Shown: piece after piece, positions 32,378 through 41,800 of the stretch
Numbering within the stretch: position 1 is the stretch's first letter
How the letters are laid out: the number at the start of each line of letters is the position of its first letter
Source: an uncultured Oscillospiraceae bacterium
Lineage (GTDB): Bacteria; Bacillota; Clostridia; Oscillospirales; Oscillospiraceae
DNA: 64,000 nucleotides
Direction of reading: 5' to 3'
Assembly: GCA_934573735.1 (NCBI GenBank)
Contig: CAKTMC010000002.1
Location: 1-64,000, forward strand
Program-made: the position numbers and the translations under genes
Notes under the pieces: model-generated
The model's input: the letters and a program-made list of their open reading frames with translations, nothing else
What the model was told of the DNA's origin: nothing
Databases searched by the model: none

Positions 32378-33817
32378 TCAGCTTTTTCTCCAGACGGAGG
32401 GGAAGAAGAGGACGAGTATCGGGTATATCTCAAGCCGTCCGATGAGCATGAGCAGCGACATCAGGAGCTTTGAGAAGTCGGAGAAAATCGAGAAATTCCC
32501 GTTCGGACCGATAAGCCCGAGACCGGGTCCCATGTTGGAAAGACAGGTGAGCGCGGCGGTAAAGTTTGTCGCGGTGTCAAAGCCGTCAAAGGATATGAGC
32601 AGCGTGCCGAGCAGGAGCATGAGCATATACAGCGCAAAATACGAGAACACAGCCCTTATCCCGGCAGCCTCTACGCGCTGACCCTCCATCTGAACGCGAT
32701 TGACGCGGCGCGGCCAAATCATATGACGCAAATCGGCAAAGGCGGCGCGTATCAGCAGCATTACACGCGAGAGCTTGAGTCCGCCGCCGGTGCTGCCCGC
32801 GCAGGCACCGATAAACATGATTATCACCAGAAGCCACTGCGAATACTGCGGCCACTGCGTAAAGTCCGCCGTGCCGAAGCCGGTGCTGCTGACGAGCGAG
32901 GCGACCGTGAAGGACGAGTAGCGCAGCGCCTCGGCAAAGCCCGAATACTGCCCGGAGATGTTCCAGGCGATGCTCAGCATGGAGAAGGCAACGATGCAGG
33001 CAAAGCAGCGAAGCTCCTGATTTTTCAGCACGTCGCGCACTCTGCCGAGCAGAAGCAGAAAATAGAGGTTAAAGTTCACGGCAAAGAGCAGCATAAATAC
33101 GCTGATGACGATTTCGATATACAGGCTGTTAAAGGCCGCGATGCTTGCCCCGCGCGTAGAGAAGCCGCCGGTGCCGGCCGTGGCGAAGGCATGGAGCAGC
33201 GCCTCAAAAAAGCTCATCCCGCCGCCGAGCAGGAACAGAGTCTCTATCACCGTAAGCCCCATATAAATAAGATATAATATCGCCGCAGTCTTTCGCACGC
33301 GGGGGACGAGCTTGCCGACCACGGGACCGGGAACCTCGGCGCGCATGATGTGCATGGAGTGCTCACCGCTCATCGGCAGCACCGCCATAATAAATACCAG
33401 CACGCCCATGCCGCCTATCCAGTGCGTGAACATACGCCAGAACATACAGCCGCGGCTCATGCCCTCGATATCCGTCAACAGCGAGGAGCCGGTGGTCGTA
33501 AAGCCGGAGACGGTTTCAAACAACGCATCCACATAATGCGGAATGTCCCCGCTGATGACGAAGGGGAGCGCGCCGAGCAGCGACATGAGTATCCACGAAA
33601 GACCCACAGCCGCAAAGCCCTCACGCGCGTATATATCGCGGTTTTTCGGCTTGAAGAGCAGGAATATACCGCCGAGCGCCGCAGTCGCCGCGATGGTTAT
33701 GATAAAATTAAGCACACTTTCGCCGTAGTAAAGCCCGGCGATAAGCGGAAGCAGCATCAGCGCCGCCGTGATGAGCAGCACCATGCCGAGTATCCGCGCA
33801 ATCATTCTGTAGTTCAT
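32378..33817 (-). CDS. trkH: Potassium uptake protein TrkH
   Basis: A 479-residue membrane subunit of Trk/Ktr K+ uptake. It contains the repeated pore loops of the superfamily, including FETVSGFTTTGSSLL, FATAGTGGFSTRG, SLVSSTGFGTADF and CLSNMGPGLGL, each with the selectivity Gly. It partners TrkA, whose gene ends 2 nt upstream. The start at 33817 follows TrkA directly. The transcript ends at the terminator shared with the inserted locus. Confidence 0.95.
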   Translation of the reverse strand: MNYRMIARILGMVLLITAALMLLPLIAGLYYGESVLNFIITIAATAALGGIFLLFKPKNRDIYAREGFAAVGLSWILMSLLGALPFVISGDIPHYVDALFETVSGFTTTGSSLLTDIEGMSRGCMFWRMFTHWIGGMGVLVFIMAVLPMSGEHSMHIMRAEVPGPVVGKLVPRVRKTAAILYLIYMGLTVIETLFLLGGGMSFFEALLHAFATAGTGGFSTRGASIAAFNSLYIEIVISVFMLLFAVNFNLYFLLLLGRVRDVLKNQELRCFACIVAFSMLSIAWNISGQYSGFAEALRYSSFTVASLVSSTGFGTADFTQWPQYSQWLLVIIMFIGACAGSTGGGLKLSRVMLLIRAAFADLRHMIWPRRVNRVQMEGQRVEAAGIRAVFSYFALYMLMLLLGTLLISFDGFDTATNFTAALTCLSNMGPGLGLIGPNGNFSIFSDFSKLLMSLLMLIGRLEIYPILVLFFPSVWRKS

Positions 33818-33819
33818 AT

Positions 33820-35178
33820 TTATTTATCTACAATATCGTCAATGGTTTTGAGCTTACCGGCGGCGGAGACTATAATGGCGTGGTCGCCTGCGCGTATGGT
33901 CGTTTCGCCGTCGGGGATGATGTTGTTATTGCCGCGTATGACGGCGCAGACGAGCACATTCGGCTTGAGCCGGAGCGTTTTCAGCGGTATGCCGATGCAG
34001 TCGGCGCCCTCCGTCACGCGAAATTCCAAGGCCTCGACCTTGCCGTCGGCAAGGCGGTAAAGAGTCTCCATGCTGCTGCCCATCGAGTCGTGCATTGCGC
34101 GGACGTAGCGGGCAAGCTGCTGCGCGACCAGCTCCTTCGGCGTGACGATGCAGTCAAGGTCGGAGCTTTCAAGTATCTCGGTAAAATGCTCACGATTGAC
34201 CTTGGTGACGATGCTGCCGACGGCGCGCTTTTTCGCGTACAGCGAGGTGATGATGTTGTCGCCGTCGTCGCCGGTCAGCGCTACAAAGGCGTCGGTCGTG
34301 CGTATGCCCTCCTCAAGAAGAACCTCGCTGCGTGTCGCGTCGCCGCAGACGATATTCGCCCCCGGCAGAATGTCGCACAGCAGCTCACAGCGCGCCTGAT
34401 CGCGGTCGATGACCGAGACGCTGATGCCGCTCTCCTGCAAAAGCCTTGTCAGATAGACCGCCGTGCGGCTGCCGCCCATTATCATGACGCTGCGTACCGG
34501 CTTTTTATATTGCCCCATGGCCATAAAGAACTTGCGAAGCTCCTTTGCGGAGCCGGTTATGCTCAGCCTGTCGCCTGCGCGCAGCGTAAATGCGCCGTTC
34601 GGGATTATGGCCTCGCCGCCGCGCTCCACGACGCTGACGAGTATCTTCGCCCCGCAGACGGAGCCGAGATTTTTAAGCTGCATCCCGTCCAGCTTGTCCT
34701 GCTCGCGCACACGGTGCTCCACTATCTCGACGCTGCCCTTGGTGAAGGTGTCTACCCTCGCGGCGCTCGGGAAGCGCAGTATGCGGGCTATCTCCTTGGC
34801 GCACTCGTATTCGGGGTTGACGGTTATCGAAAGGCCCAGAGCCTCGCGCAGAAATTCGGTCTGGCGAAGATATTCCGTGTCCCTTATGCGGGCTATGACG
34901 TGCTTTGTGCCGAGCTTTCGCGCCGTGATGCCGCAGACCATGTTGACCTCGTCCTGCTGCGTTGCCGCCATCAGAAGATCCGCATCCGCCGCACCCGCGC
35001 CGAGCAGCGTTTCGGGGTTTGTCGCGCTGCCCTCGACGCATATCACGTCAAGCTCGTTTGACAGATGCGCTATGGTCTCACTGTTGCGGTCGATCACGGT
35101 GATGTCGTGCCCCTCCTCGGAGAGTATCTTTGCGACCGAATAGCCGACCTTGCCGGCTCCGACAATGATAATTTTCAT
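33820..35178 (-). CDS. trkA: Trk system potassium transporter peripheral subunit TrkA
   Basis: A 452-residue cytoplasmic regulator with two RCK units, each an N-terminal NAD-binding Rossmann domain (IIVGAGKVGYSVAKIL at 3-18 and the second near 230 with MIMGGSRTAVYLTRLL) followed by a TrkA-C domain. It gates TrkH in response to nucleotides. It is co-transcribed with trkH, 2 nt apart. Spo0A is upstream on the same strand, but a terminator lies between. Confidence 0.95.
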   Translation of the reverse strand: MKIIIVGAGKVGYSVAKILSEEGHDITVIDRNSETIAHLSNELDVICVEGSATNPETLLGAGAADADLLMAATQQDEVNMVCGITARKLGTKHVIARIRDTEYLRQTEFLREALGLSITVNPEYECAKEIARILRFPSAARVDTFTKGSVEIVEHRVREQDKLDGMQLKNLGSVCGAKILVSVVERGGEAIIPNGAFTLRAGDRLSITGSAKELRKFFMAMGQYKKPVRSVMIMGGSRTAVYLTRLLQESGISVSVIDRDQARCELLCDILPGANIVCGDATRSEVLLEEGIRTTDAFVALTGDDGDNIITSLYAKKRAVGSIVTKVNREHFTEILESSDLDCIVTPKELVAQQLARYVRAMHDSMGSSMETLYRLADGKVEALEFRVTEGADCIGIPLKTLRLKPNVLVCAVIRGNNNIIPDGETTIRAGDHAIIVSAAGKLKTIDDIVDK

Positions 35179-35259
35179 GGCTATGCTCCTATGAACGCTT
35201 ATAATAAACTATCTCTATATTATAGCACCTCCCGCGCCTATGGCAAGCTAAATAATCTA

Positions 35260-35290
35260 AAAAAATCGCCTCCCGGTTTTCCAGGAGGCG
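35260..35290 (-). terminator. spo0A terminator, distal copy with T-tract
   Basis: Minus-strand stem CGCCTCC.../...GGAGGCG (35290-35267) is followed by TTTTTTT. A related stem is at 35425-35446, nearer spo0A, with 134 bp between. Confidence 0.85.
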
Positions 35291-35424
35291 ACAGATTGCC
35301 CCAAGGCTGCGCTCAATTCTGAAATATAGAGCAGCGGGGGAGCTTGAGGGGGGTCAAGACCCGCCTCAAATACAATAAATCGCTGCCCGAAAAGCCTGTT
35401 GCTTCAAGATTTTCGGGTAAGCGC
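35291..35424. repeat. 134-bp insert between duplicated spo0A terminators
   Basis: Non-coding sequence with internal dyads (for example CCCGAAAA at 35387-35394 with TTTTCGGG at 35410-35417). It lies between two diverged copies of the spo0A terminator stem, the same arrangement as at pyrG, nanA and the TnpB locus. It is unrelated in sequence to the 160-bp element, and no second copy is seen in the window. Confidence 0.5.
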
Positions 35425-35446
35425 GCCTCCCGATATTCCGGGAGGC
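35425..35446 (-). terminator. spo0A terminator-like stem, gene-proximal copy
   Basis: GCCTCCCG (35425-35432) pairs with CGGGAGGC (35439-35446). There is no T run on the minus strand, so it is a weak terminator alone. Confidence 0.6.
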
Positions 35447-35507
35447 ATGAGTCTATGCGGTGATTCGGCAGGATTTCTGAATTGTCAGTCAAGGCTACGG
35501 CAGTATA

Positions 35508-36302
35508 TCAGGTGTTGTTCTGCTTTCTTCTCAGGCTGAGGCAATCGGCTATCATTGCTATGAATTCGGAGTTCGTCGGCTTCCCCTTTATACCGCTCAC
35601 GGTATAACCGAAGAACTTTTGCAGCACCTCCACGTCGCCGCGATCCCATGCGACCTCGATGGCATGGCGTATGGCTCGCTCAACGCGGGAGGGCGTGGTA
35701 TTGAAGCGCTTTGCGACCTCGGGGTATAAAACCTTAGTCACGGCGTTTATCATCTCCATGTTGTTGATGGTCAGGATGATAGCCTCGCGCAGATAGTGAT
35801 AGCCCTTGATATGTGCCGGGACGCCGATCTCGTGGATGATATCGGTAACGGTCGCCTCAAGATTGACGTCCTGCTTGCTCTGCTGCGGAACAAGATTGCA
35901 GTTGTAGCCGCTGCCGGTCGGAGCTGTTCCGACGAGGTAAAGCTGCCTTACCCGCGCCAGCAGCGCCGCCGGGTCGCAGGGCTTGGGCATAAAATAATCT
36001 GCCTTCAGTGATGAGCACGCGGATACAACGCTATCGTTCAGAAATCCCGACAGTACGATGACGTAGGGATGCTCGCCTGTCTCCGGCAGACGGCGCAGCA
36101 CCTCGATGCCGTCAAGCTTCGTAAGCGCCAGATCCATGATTATCACATCAGGCGCAAGCTCCGCTGTCATTGCAAGTGCGTCAAGACCGTCGTCGGTCGT
36201 CGCAACGACCTCCATATCGTTTTCGGCGGATATCAGATTCTTAACAAGTGTGCAGAAGTCATGGTTCGCGTCGGCAACAAGTACGCTGATTTTGGTTTCC
36301 AT
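35508..36302 (-). CDS. spo0A: Sporulation transcription factor Spo0A
   Basis: The master regulator of sporulation entry, 264 residues. The receiver domain has acidic residues near 11-15 and phospho-acceptor Asp57 in VIIMDLALTKLDG. The highly conserved C-terminal DNA-binding domain includes the recognition region NTTPSRVERAIRHAIEVAWDRG. It binds 0A boxes (TGTCGAA), and four such sites lie just upstream of this gene (36416-36529), suggesting autoregulation. GGGAGG precedes the ATG. Confidence 0.97.
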   Translation of the reverse strand: METKISVLVADANHDFCTLVKNLISAENDMEVVATTDDGLDALAMTAELAPDVIIMDLALTKLDGIEVLRRLPETGEHPYVIVLSGFLNDSVVSACSSLKADYFMPKPCDPAALLARVRQLYLVGTAPTGSGYNCNLVPQQSKQDVNLEATVTDIIHEIGVPAHIKGYHYLREAIILTINNMEMINAVTKVLYPEVAKRFNTTPSRVERAIRHAIEVAWDRGDVEVLQKFFGYTVSGIKGKPTNSEFIAMIADCLSLRRKQNNT

Positions 36303-36415
36303 AATTTATCCTCCCTATTTTCAAACTTCCCGAAAATACTGTACTTTGCATTATTCTTTTGCCGCTTGGTCCCAAATAACTTACCATAGTTGACACTTTT
36401 AGAACAACAGAATCC

Positions 36416-36529
36416 TGTCGAATACCGCAGGATATTTGTTGACATAATATTATGCGCTTCCACAAATTTCAATAAAGCTCGACATAAAAATCTCGTTAAG
36501 AGAAGTTTTTAATGTCGAAATTTGTCGAA
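36416..36529. promoter_or_regulatory. Cluster of Spo0A boxes upstream of spo0A
   Basis: TGTCGAA occurs at 36416-36422, 36513-36519 and 36523-36529 on the plus strand. A reverse TGTCGAG lies at 36478-36484. The last two plus-strand boxes are spaced 10 bp apart, one helical turn. The cluster lies 114-227 bp upstream of the spo0A start and also just downstream of the barnase-like gene. Confidence 0.65.
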
Positions 36530-36546
36530 AAATAAAGAAAAAAAGT

Positions 36547-37026
36547 TTATGCTGCGCCGTAGAGCAGCTCAAATGAGCCGTAATGGTCGCCGGTGTAGTA
36601 GATAAGTCCGTCGTTTGAAAATACTATGCGCTCCGCGCCGCGTGAGCTTGCGCCGAGGGTGTTCACGTCGCACTCCGTCCAGCTCCGCCCCGGCGCGTCG
36701 GGCAAAAGACCCTCGCGGTTGCCGAAGCGGTCGCCGCCGATGCATTTTCCGGGCAGATAGTCTTCAAGCGAGCCGCCCTCCCAGCCCGCGGCGCGAGCCT
36801 CGCTCTTGGTCACAAAATTCTGCGGCAGACAGCCGTAGATGTGGATATACAGGGCAAGCTCGTCCCTCGTAGAGTAGCTGCCGTTTTCGTCGATGAGCTG
36901 TGCCGAAAAATCGCTGTGCTCGGCAGGGGAGGGGCGGGTCGAGCCCGTGTCCGTGCAGCCGCATAGCAGCGCCAGCGCCATGCACAGCACAAGCAAAATA
37001 GCCGTGATTTTTAAGCGTTTTTTCAT
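36547..37026 (-). CDS. Barnase-like secreted ribonuclease lipoprotein
   Basis: A 159-residue guanyl-specific RNase of the barnase/N1 family. The signal peptide ends at a lipobox-like LLCGC (Cys24). The mature part follows barnase closely (LPQNFVTKSEARAAGW, PGKCIGGDRFGNREG, then the catalytic block). By alignment, Glu118, Arg129, Arg133 and His148 match barnase Glu73, Arg83, Arg87 and His102, so it should be active. It is anchored outside the cell. No barstar-like inhibitor gene lies next to it. The ATG at 37026 is chosen because GAGGGA lies 7 nt upstream. Confidence 0.93.
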   Translation of the reverse strand: MKKRLKITAILLVLCMALALLCGCTDTGSTRPSPAEHSDFSAQLIDENGSYSTRDELALYIHIYGCLPQNFVTKSEARAAGWEGGSLEDYLPGKCIGGDRFGNREGLLPDAPGRSWTECDVNTLGASSRGAERIVFSNDGLIYYTGDHYGSFELLYGAA

Positions 37027-37057
37027 AACATCCCTCATTTTTTTATGTGTTCACACG

Positions 37058-37086
37058 ATATTAACACTTTTTACACACTGATGCAA
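37058..37086 (-). promoter_or_regulatory. Promoter of the barnase-like gene
   Basis: On the minus strand: TTGCAT (37086-37081), 17-nt spacer, TAATAT (37063-37058). Its -35 box directly abuts the divergent -35 box at 37087. Confidence 0.7.
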
Positions 37087-37115
37087 TTGTCAGGACGCAA
37101 TTTATGTGGTAAAAT
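37087..37115 (+). promoter_or_regulatory. Promoter of the lipoprotein/ABC exporter operon
   Basis: TTGTCA (37087-37092), 17-nt spacer, TAAAAT (37110-37115); back-to-back with the barnase promoter. Confidence 0.75.
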
Positions 37116-37141
37116 CTAAAAATACAGGGAGGGAATACCCT

Positions 37142-38182
37142 ATGAAGAGAGCTTTGCCGCTGATTTTGGCGGCATTTATGGCGCTTGGACTGTGCGCCTG
37201 CGCCGAGTCAGGAGCGCCCGGCGAGCCGGAGAGCATTCAAATCGTCGAAAAGCCGGACTATGTCCCGGAGCTCAGTGACGCGGAGAGTGCCGCAATGTCG
37301 GCGTTTATGAATAAAAACCGTGCGCTTATATATGACGGCGCACTGTATAGCCTTGAGTTTGACGGCGAATATAAGCCCGTGCTTGCAAAATATACCGCAG
37401 AGGGCGAATACAGTGTACTTGCGGAGGACTGTGTGCCGGAGTTTCTGACGGCATACGGCGGCAGACTGTATTATATCAACAGCCGCCGCGGCAGCGTCAT
37501 CGAGAGCATAGCGCCCGACGGCACGGAGCGGCAGACACTCACCGGCGAGGGCTGCGGCTGGCTGGAGATATACGGCGGGGAGCTTTATTTCAGCGACAGC
37601 GAGGCGAGGTACCGGCATATGCAGCCGGACGGCAGCGGCGATACGCTGCTTTTGCAGGGTCCCTGCTATTACCCCTATATTTTTGACGGACATGTGATAT
37701 ATCAGGACGGGCGCGACGAGTGCCTGTATCTTGCCGACGTGTCCACCGGCGATACGCTGCGTCTGAGCTATGTACCCGCCTACGCGCCGGTGATAATCGG
37801 CAGTGAGCTATACGCAAGCGAAAGGACCGAGGCGGGCTACGGCGTGTATAAGCTCGACTTTGAAAGCGGCACGGCAAAGAGCTACGAGGAGCATATTCTC
37901 GGCTCGGCGGCGGAGCTTTATATATCCGGCGGAGACTGGCAGCTTCGCTACCCGGATTCGGACGGCAGGCAGTATAGCCTCTCTCTTACCGCGCTAAACG
38001 GCGAGGCGAGGGACTGCGGCTATGCGGGATACAGGCGAGTTGAATACTTTACGGGTGAATACCTCGTGGAGAGCGAGTATGAGCCGAACAGCCGGATAAG
38101 AGCATTTGTAATATGCGGCGCCGACGGCGCCGAAACGAAATACATGACCGGGACGGTCGGAGGGCAATCTGAAAATGGATAA
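37142..38182 (+). CDS. Lipoprotein with DUF5050-like propeller repeats
   Basis: A 346-residue lipoprotein. The signal peptide (1-20) has a lipobox LCAC. The rest shows repeated Gly-Leu/Glu-Tyr-Tyr/Phe units (YGGRLYYINS, YGGELYFSDS, DGHVIYQDG) typical of beta-propeller proteins with DUF5050-like repeats. The function is unknown. The ATG at 37142 follows GGGAGGG. It overlaps the downstream ABC ATPase gene by 8 nt, so it is probably an accessory or substrate-sensing part of that exporter. Confidence 0.78.
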   Translation: MKRALPLILAAFMALGLCACAESGAPGEPESIQIVEKPDYVPELSDAESAAMSAFMNKNRALIYDGALYSLEFDGEYKPVLAKYTAEGEYSVLAEDCVPEFLTAYGGRLYYINSRRGSVIESIAPDGTERQTLTGEGCGWLEIYGGELYFSDSEARYRHMQPDGSGDTLLLQGPCYYPYIFDGHVIYQDGRDECLYLADVSTGDTLRLSYVPAYAPVIIGSELYASERTEAGYGVYKLDFESGTAKSYEEHILGSAAELYISGGDWQLRYPDSDGRQYSLSLTALNGEARDCGYAGYRRVEYFTGEYLVESEYEPNSRIRAFVICGADGAETKYMTGTVGGQSENG

Positions 38183-38882
38183 TAATTTCATTCAGTTTGA
38201 AAACGTAAAAAAGGATTATAAGACCGGCGAGGTCACGCTCACGGCGCTGCACGATGTGAGCTTTTCCATCGGCAAGGGAGAGATATGCGTCATCGTCGGC
38301 GAGTCGGGCGCGGGCAAGACCACGCTGCTGAATATTCTCGGCGGTATGGACAGTCTCAGCGAGGGGCGCGTCACGGTGGACGGGCGGGATGTGTCCGGCT
38401 TTAATAAAAAGCAGCTCACCGCATACCGGCGCACGGACGTGGGCTTCGTGTTCCAGTTTTATAACCTCATCCCGAACCTGACGGCGCTTGAAAACGTGGA
38501 GATAGCCGCGCAGCTCACCAAGGACTCGCTTGACCCGGCTTTGGTGCTGGAGAAGGTGGGGCTGAAGGAGCGCTGCGGGAACTTCCCGGCGCAGCTCTCC
38601 GGCGGCGAGCAGCAGCGTGTCGCTATCGCGCGCGCTCTGGCAAAAAACCCGAAGCTTTTGCTCTGCGACGAGCCGACCGGCGCGCTTGACTATCTCACGG
38701 GCAAGGCTATATTAAAGCTTTTGCAGGACACCTGCCGCTCCACCGGCATGACCGTTGTTATCATCACGCATAACAAGGCGCTTTGCGCCATGGCGGACCG
38801 CGTGGTGCATATCAAGAGCGGCACGGTGGAGGCCATGGAGATAAACGAGAACGTTGTCCCGGTTGAAGAAATCGAATGGTAA
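38175..38882 (+). CDS. ABC transporter ATPase, MacB/LolD-like
   Basis: A 235-residue ATPase with Walker A GESGAGKTT, signature LSGGEQQR, Walker B LLLCDEPTGALD and the H-loop IITHN. Its sequence places it with ATPases that pair with FtsX-type permeases for lipoprotein or peptide export and envelope mechanotransmission. The next gene encodes such a permease 15 nt downstream. Confidence 0.94.
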   Translation: MDNNFIQFENVKKDYKTGEVTLTALHDVSFSIGKGEICVIVGESGAGKTTLLNILGGMDSLSEGRVTVDGRDVSGFNKKQLTAYRRTDVGFVFQFYNLIPNLTALENVEIAAQLTKDSLDPALVLEKVGLKERCGNFPAQLSGGEQQRVAIARALAKNPKLLLCDEPTGALDYLTGKAILKLLQDTCRSTGMTVVIITHNKALCAMADRVVHIKSGTVEAMEINENVVPVEEIEW

Positions 38883-38897
38883 GGGCTTAGCATAGAA

Positions 38898-41800
38898 ATG
38901 AGTAAGTTTACGTTCAAAATGCTGCTTCGCAGCATAAAAGCATCGCTTGGGCGCTTCCTTGCGATACTTGCCATAATTGCGCTGGGCGTGGGGCTGTTTG
39001 CGGGGCTCAAGAGCTCGCAGCCTGCCATGCAGAGCACGGTCAACGACTACATGCATGATAACCGCATGTACGATTTTCAGCTTCTGTCGAGTCTCGGCCT
39101 GACGGAGAGCGACCGTGCCGCCTTTTCGCAGCTTGACGGAGTGGGGTACGCGGAGGGCGCGTATTTTGCCGACGCGATGGCGAGCATCGGCAAGACGGAC
39201 GAGCCGTATAAATTCATGTCGATAACGGAGAATGTCTCCGTGCCGCTGCTTGTCGCGGGGCGTATGCCGAAAAACAGCGGCGAGTGTCTGGCGGATGCGG
39301 GCGCATTTTCCGAAAAGGATATAGGCAAGACTCTGACGCTCGACGAGGATAACGACGAGGACACGCTCAAAATGTTTACCGAGCGCAGCTTCAGGATAGT
39401 CGGCATTGCGAAAACGCCGCGCTATATCAGCAACGACCGCGGCAGCACCTCCCTCGGCTCGGGCAGCATAAAGGGCTTTGTGCTCCTGCCCGCCTCGGCC
39501 TTTGACAGCGAGGCGTATCACGAGATATTGCTCAGCTGCGGCTTTGACGGCGAGCTTTCCTCCGATGAATATAACGCCGAGCGCGACAGGCTCAAGCCGC
39601 GCATACAACAGCTTCTCAACCGCTGCGGCGTGCGCCGTTATGACGCTTTGCGCGCGGATGCGGATAAGGCGCTTGAGGAGGCACAGCAGGAGATAAACGA
39701 CGGCTGGAGCGAGTATTATGCCAATGAAGCCGCCGCCCTCGGTCAGATAAACGAGGGGCTTGCGCAGATAAAGGCGGCGGAGGCCGAGATAGCAAAAAAC
39801 CGCGCCGAGCTTGACAACGCGGAAAAGCAGCTTGAGGATGGGCTTGCAAGCATACCGCAGGCGCGTCAGGAGATAGCGGATAACCGCGCCCTGCTCGACG
39901 AGAAGCAGAAGGAGATAGACGCGGGTCGCGCCCAGCTTGCCCCCGCCGAGGCGCAGATAGCGCAGCAGGAGGCGGAGCTTGCCTCGGCAAGAAGAAAGCT
40001 CAACGCCGCAAAGGAGCTTGCTACCGCGCCCTACAGAGCGGCGGTCAACCGTATTCAGGGCGAGATAAACAGCACGCAGGCGGCGATAGACGCGCTCGAC
40101 CAGAGCGTTATAGGCTGGCAGATAACGCTTCAGGTCCTACAGTCGCGGCTTGAGCGCCTACAGGGTGAGCTTGCCACGGCGCAGCAAAATCTTGCAAACG
40201 CCGAGGCGCAGTTTGCAGACCAGGAGGCGCAGCTTGCCGATGGTGAAGCCCAGCTTGCCGCGGCAAAGGCGCAGATAGCGGATGCAAAGGCGGAGCTTGA
40301 CGCGGGGCAGCAGCAGATAGATTCCGCGCGCGCCGAGCTTGACAATGCGGAAAAGCAGCTTGACGACGCGGAGAATAACGCCGACGAAAACCGCCGTCAG
40401 ATAGCCGAGGCCCGCGCCCAGCTTGAGGCGGGAGCGGAGGAGGTCGCCGCAAACCGTGCCCAACTTGAGGCGGCGCGCAATACGGCGCTCAATCAGCTTG
40501 CGGGCGGGCGGCAGCAGCTTGAGGATGCGCAGGCGGAGCTTGATAAGGCTCGTGCCGACACGGACGAGCAGCTAAAGCTTGACCTCTATGTCCTGACCCG
40601 GGACGAAAACTCCGGCTGTGCGACCTTCAAAAACGATGTCACCATAGTCAGCGCAGTAGGCGATGCCTTCCCCGTGTTCTTTGCGCTTATCGCGGCGCTG
40701 GTCTGCGTCACGACGATGACCCGTATGATAAACGAGGAGCGCACCCAGATAGGCACGCTCAAGGCCATGGGCTATTCCTCGGGCGCTATCATGAGCAAAT
40801 ACCTCTGGTATTCGGGCAGCTCCGCGCTCATTGGCTGTGTGCTCGGCTTTGCACTCGGCGTGACGGCGATACCATATATCGTCTGGCGCGCGTATGAGAT
40901 AATTTACAGCTATACGCAGCTTCAGTTCTATTTCAGCACCCTTACCTACTTCGGCAGCCTCGGCGTGTCGGTGCTCGGAACGCTCTTTGTCACATGGCTT
41001 GCCTGCCGCAAGGAGCTTGCCGGGAAGCCTGCGGAGCTTATCCGCCCCAAGGCGCCGAACGGCGGCAAGAGAATTCTTCTCGAGTATATAAGACCCCTGT
41101 GGAGCAAGCTTTCCTTCCTCGACAAGGTCACACTGCGAAACGCCTTCCGCTATAAGCAGCGCGTATGGATGATGCTGCTCGGCATAGGCGGCTGCACGGC
41201 GCTGCTCATAACGGGCTTCGGCATCAAGGACTCAATAGGCGATGTGCTGGATTATCAGTACGGCGAGGTCATGATGTATGACGTTGTGGTAAACTATGAC
41301 CCGGCGCGAATTTCCGCCGATAAGCTCTCCGGAATTCTGGAGCAGAAGAGCGACGGCTATTCTCTCTGCTATCAGGAGGAGGTACGCATCAGCGGCGGCA
41401 GCGGCAGCCATGACGCAAAGCTCGTCGAGATGACGGAGCGCGACATGAAGGGCATGATAGACCTCCACTATAACGGTCAGAAGCTTGCCTATCCCAAGGC
41501 GGGCGAGGCGATAATCAGCGAGGGTCTGGCGGAGCAGCTTGAGCTGAAAATCGGCGATAAGCTAACGCTCGAAACCGACAAGGGGAGCATAAGCGTCAAA
41601 ATCAGCGGCATATGCAAGAACTATCTTAACCACTACGTCTATGTCGCGCCCGAGACGATAGGCTCTCCCGCGTATAACGCGGCGCTGCTGCAAACGGACG
41701 CAAGCGACAAGGGCGAGAGTCTGGCCGCCTACCTCCGCGCACAGACCGGCGTGAGCTACGTCTCCGTCGTTCAGCAGGAGCGCGACATCATGGCGGACTC

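Noticed and set aside
33880..35061. 393-codon plus-strand frame opposite trkA
   Set aside because: Antisense to an RCK-domain protein with clear Rossmann motifs; no independent coding evidence.
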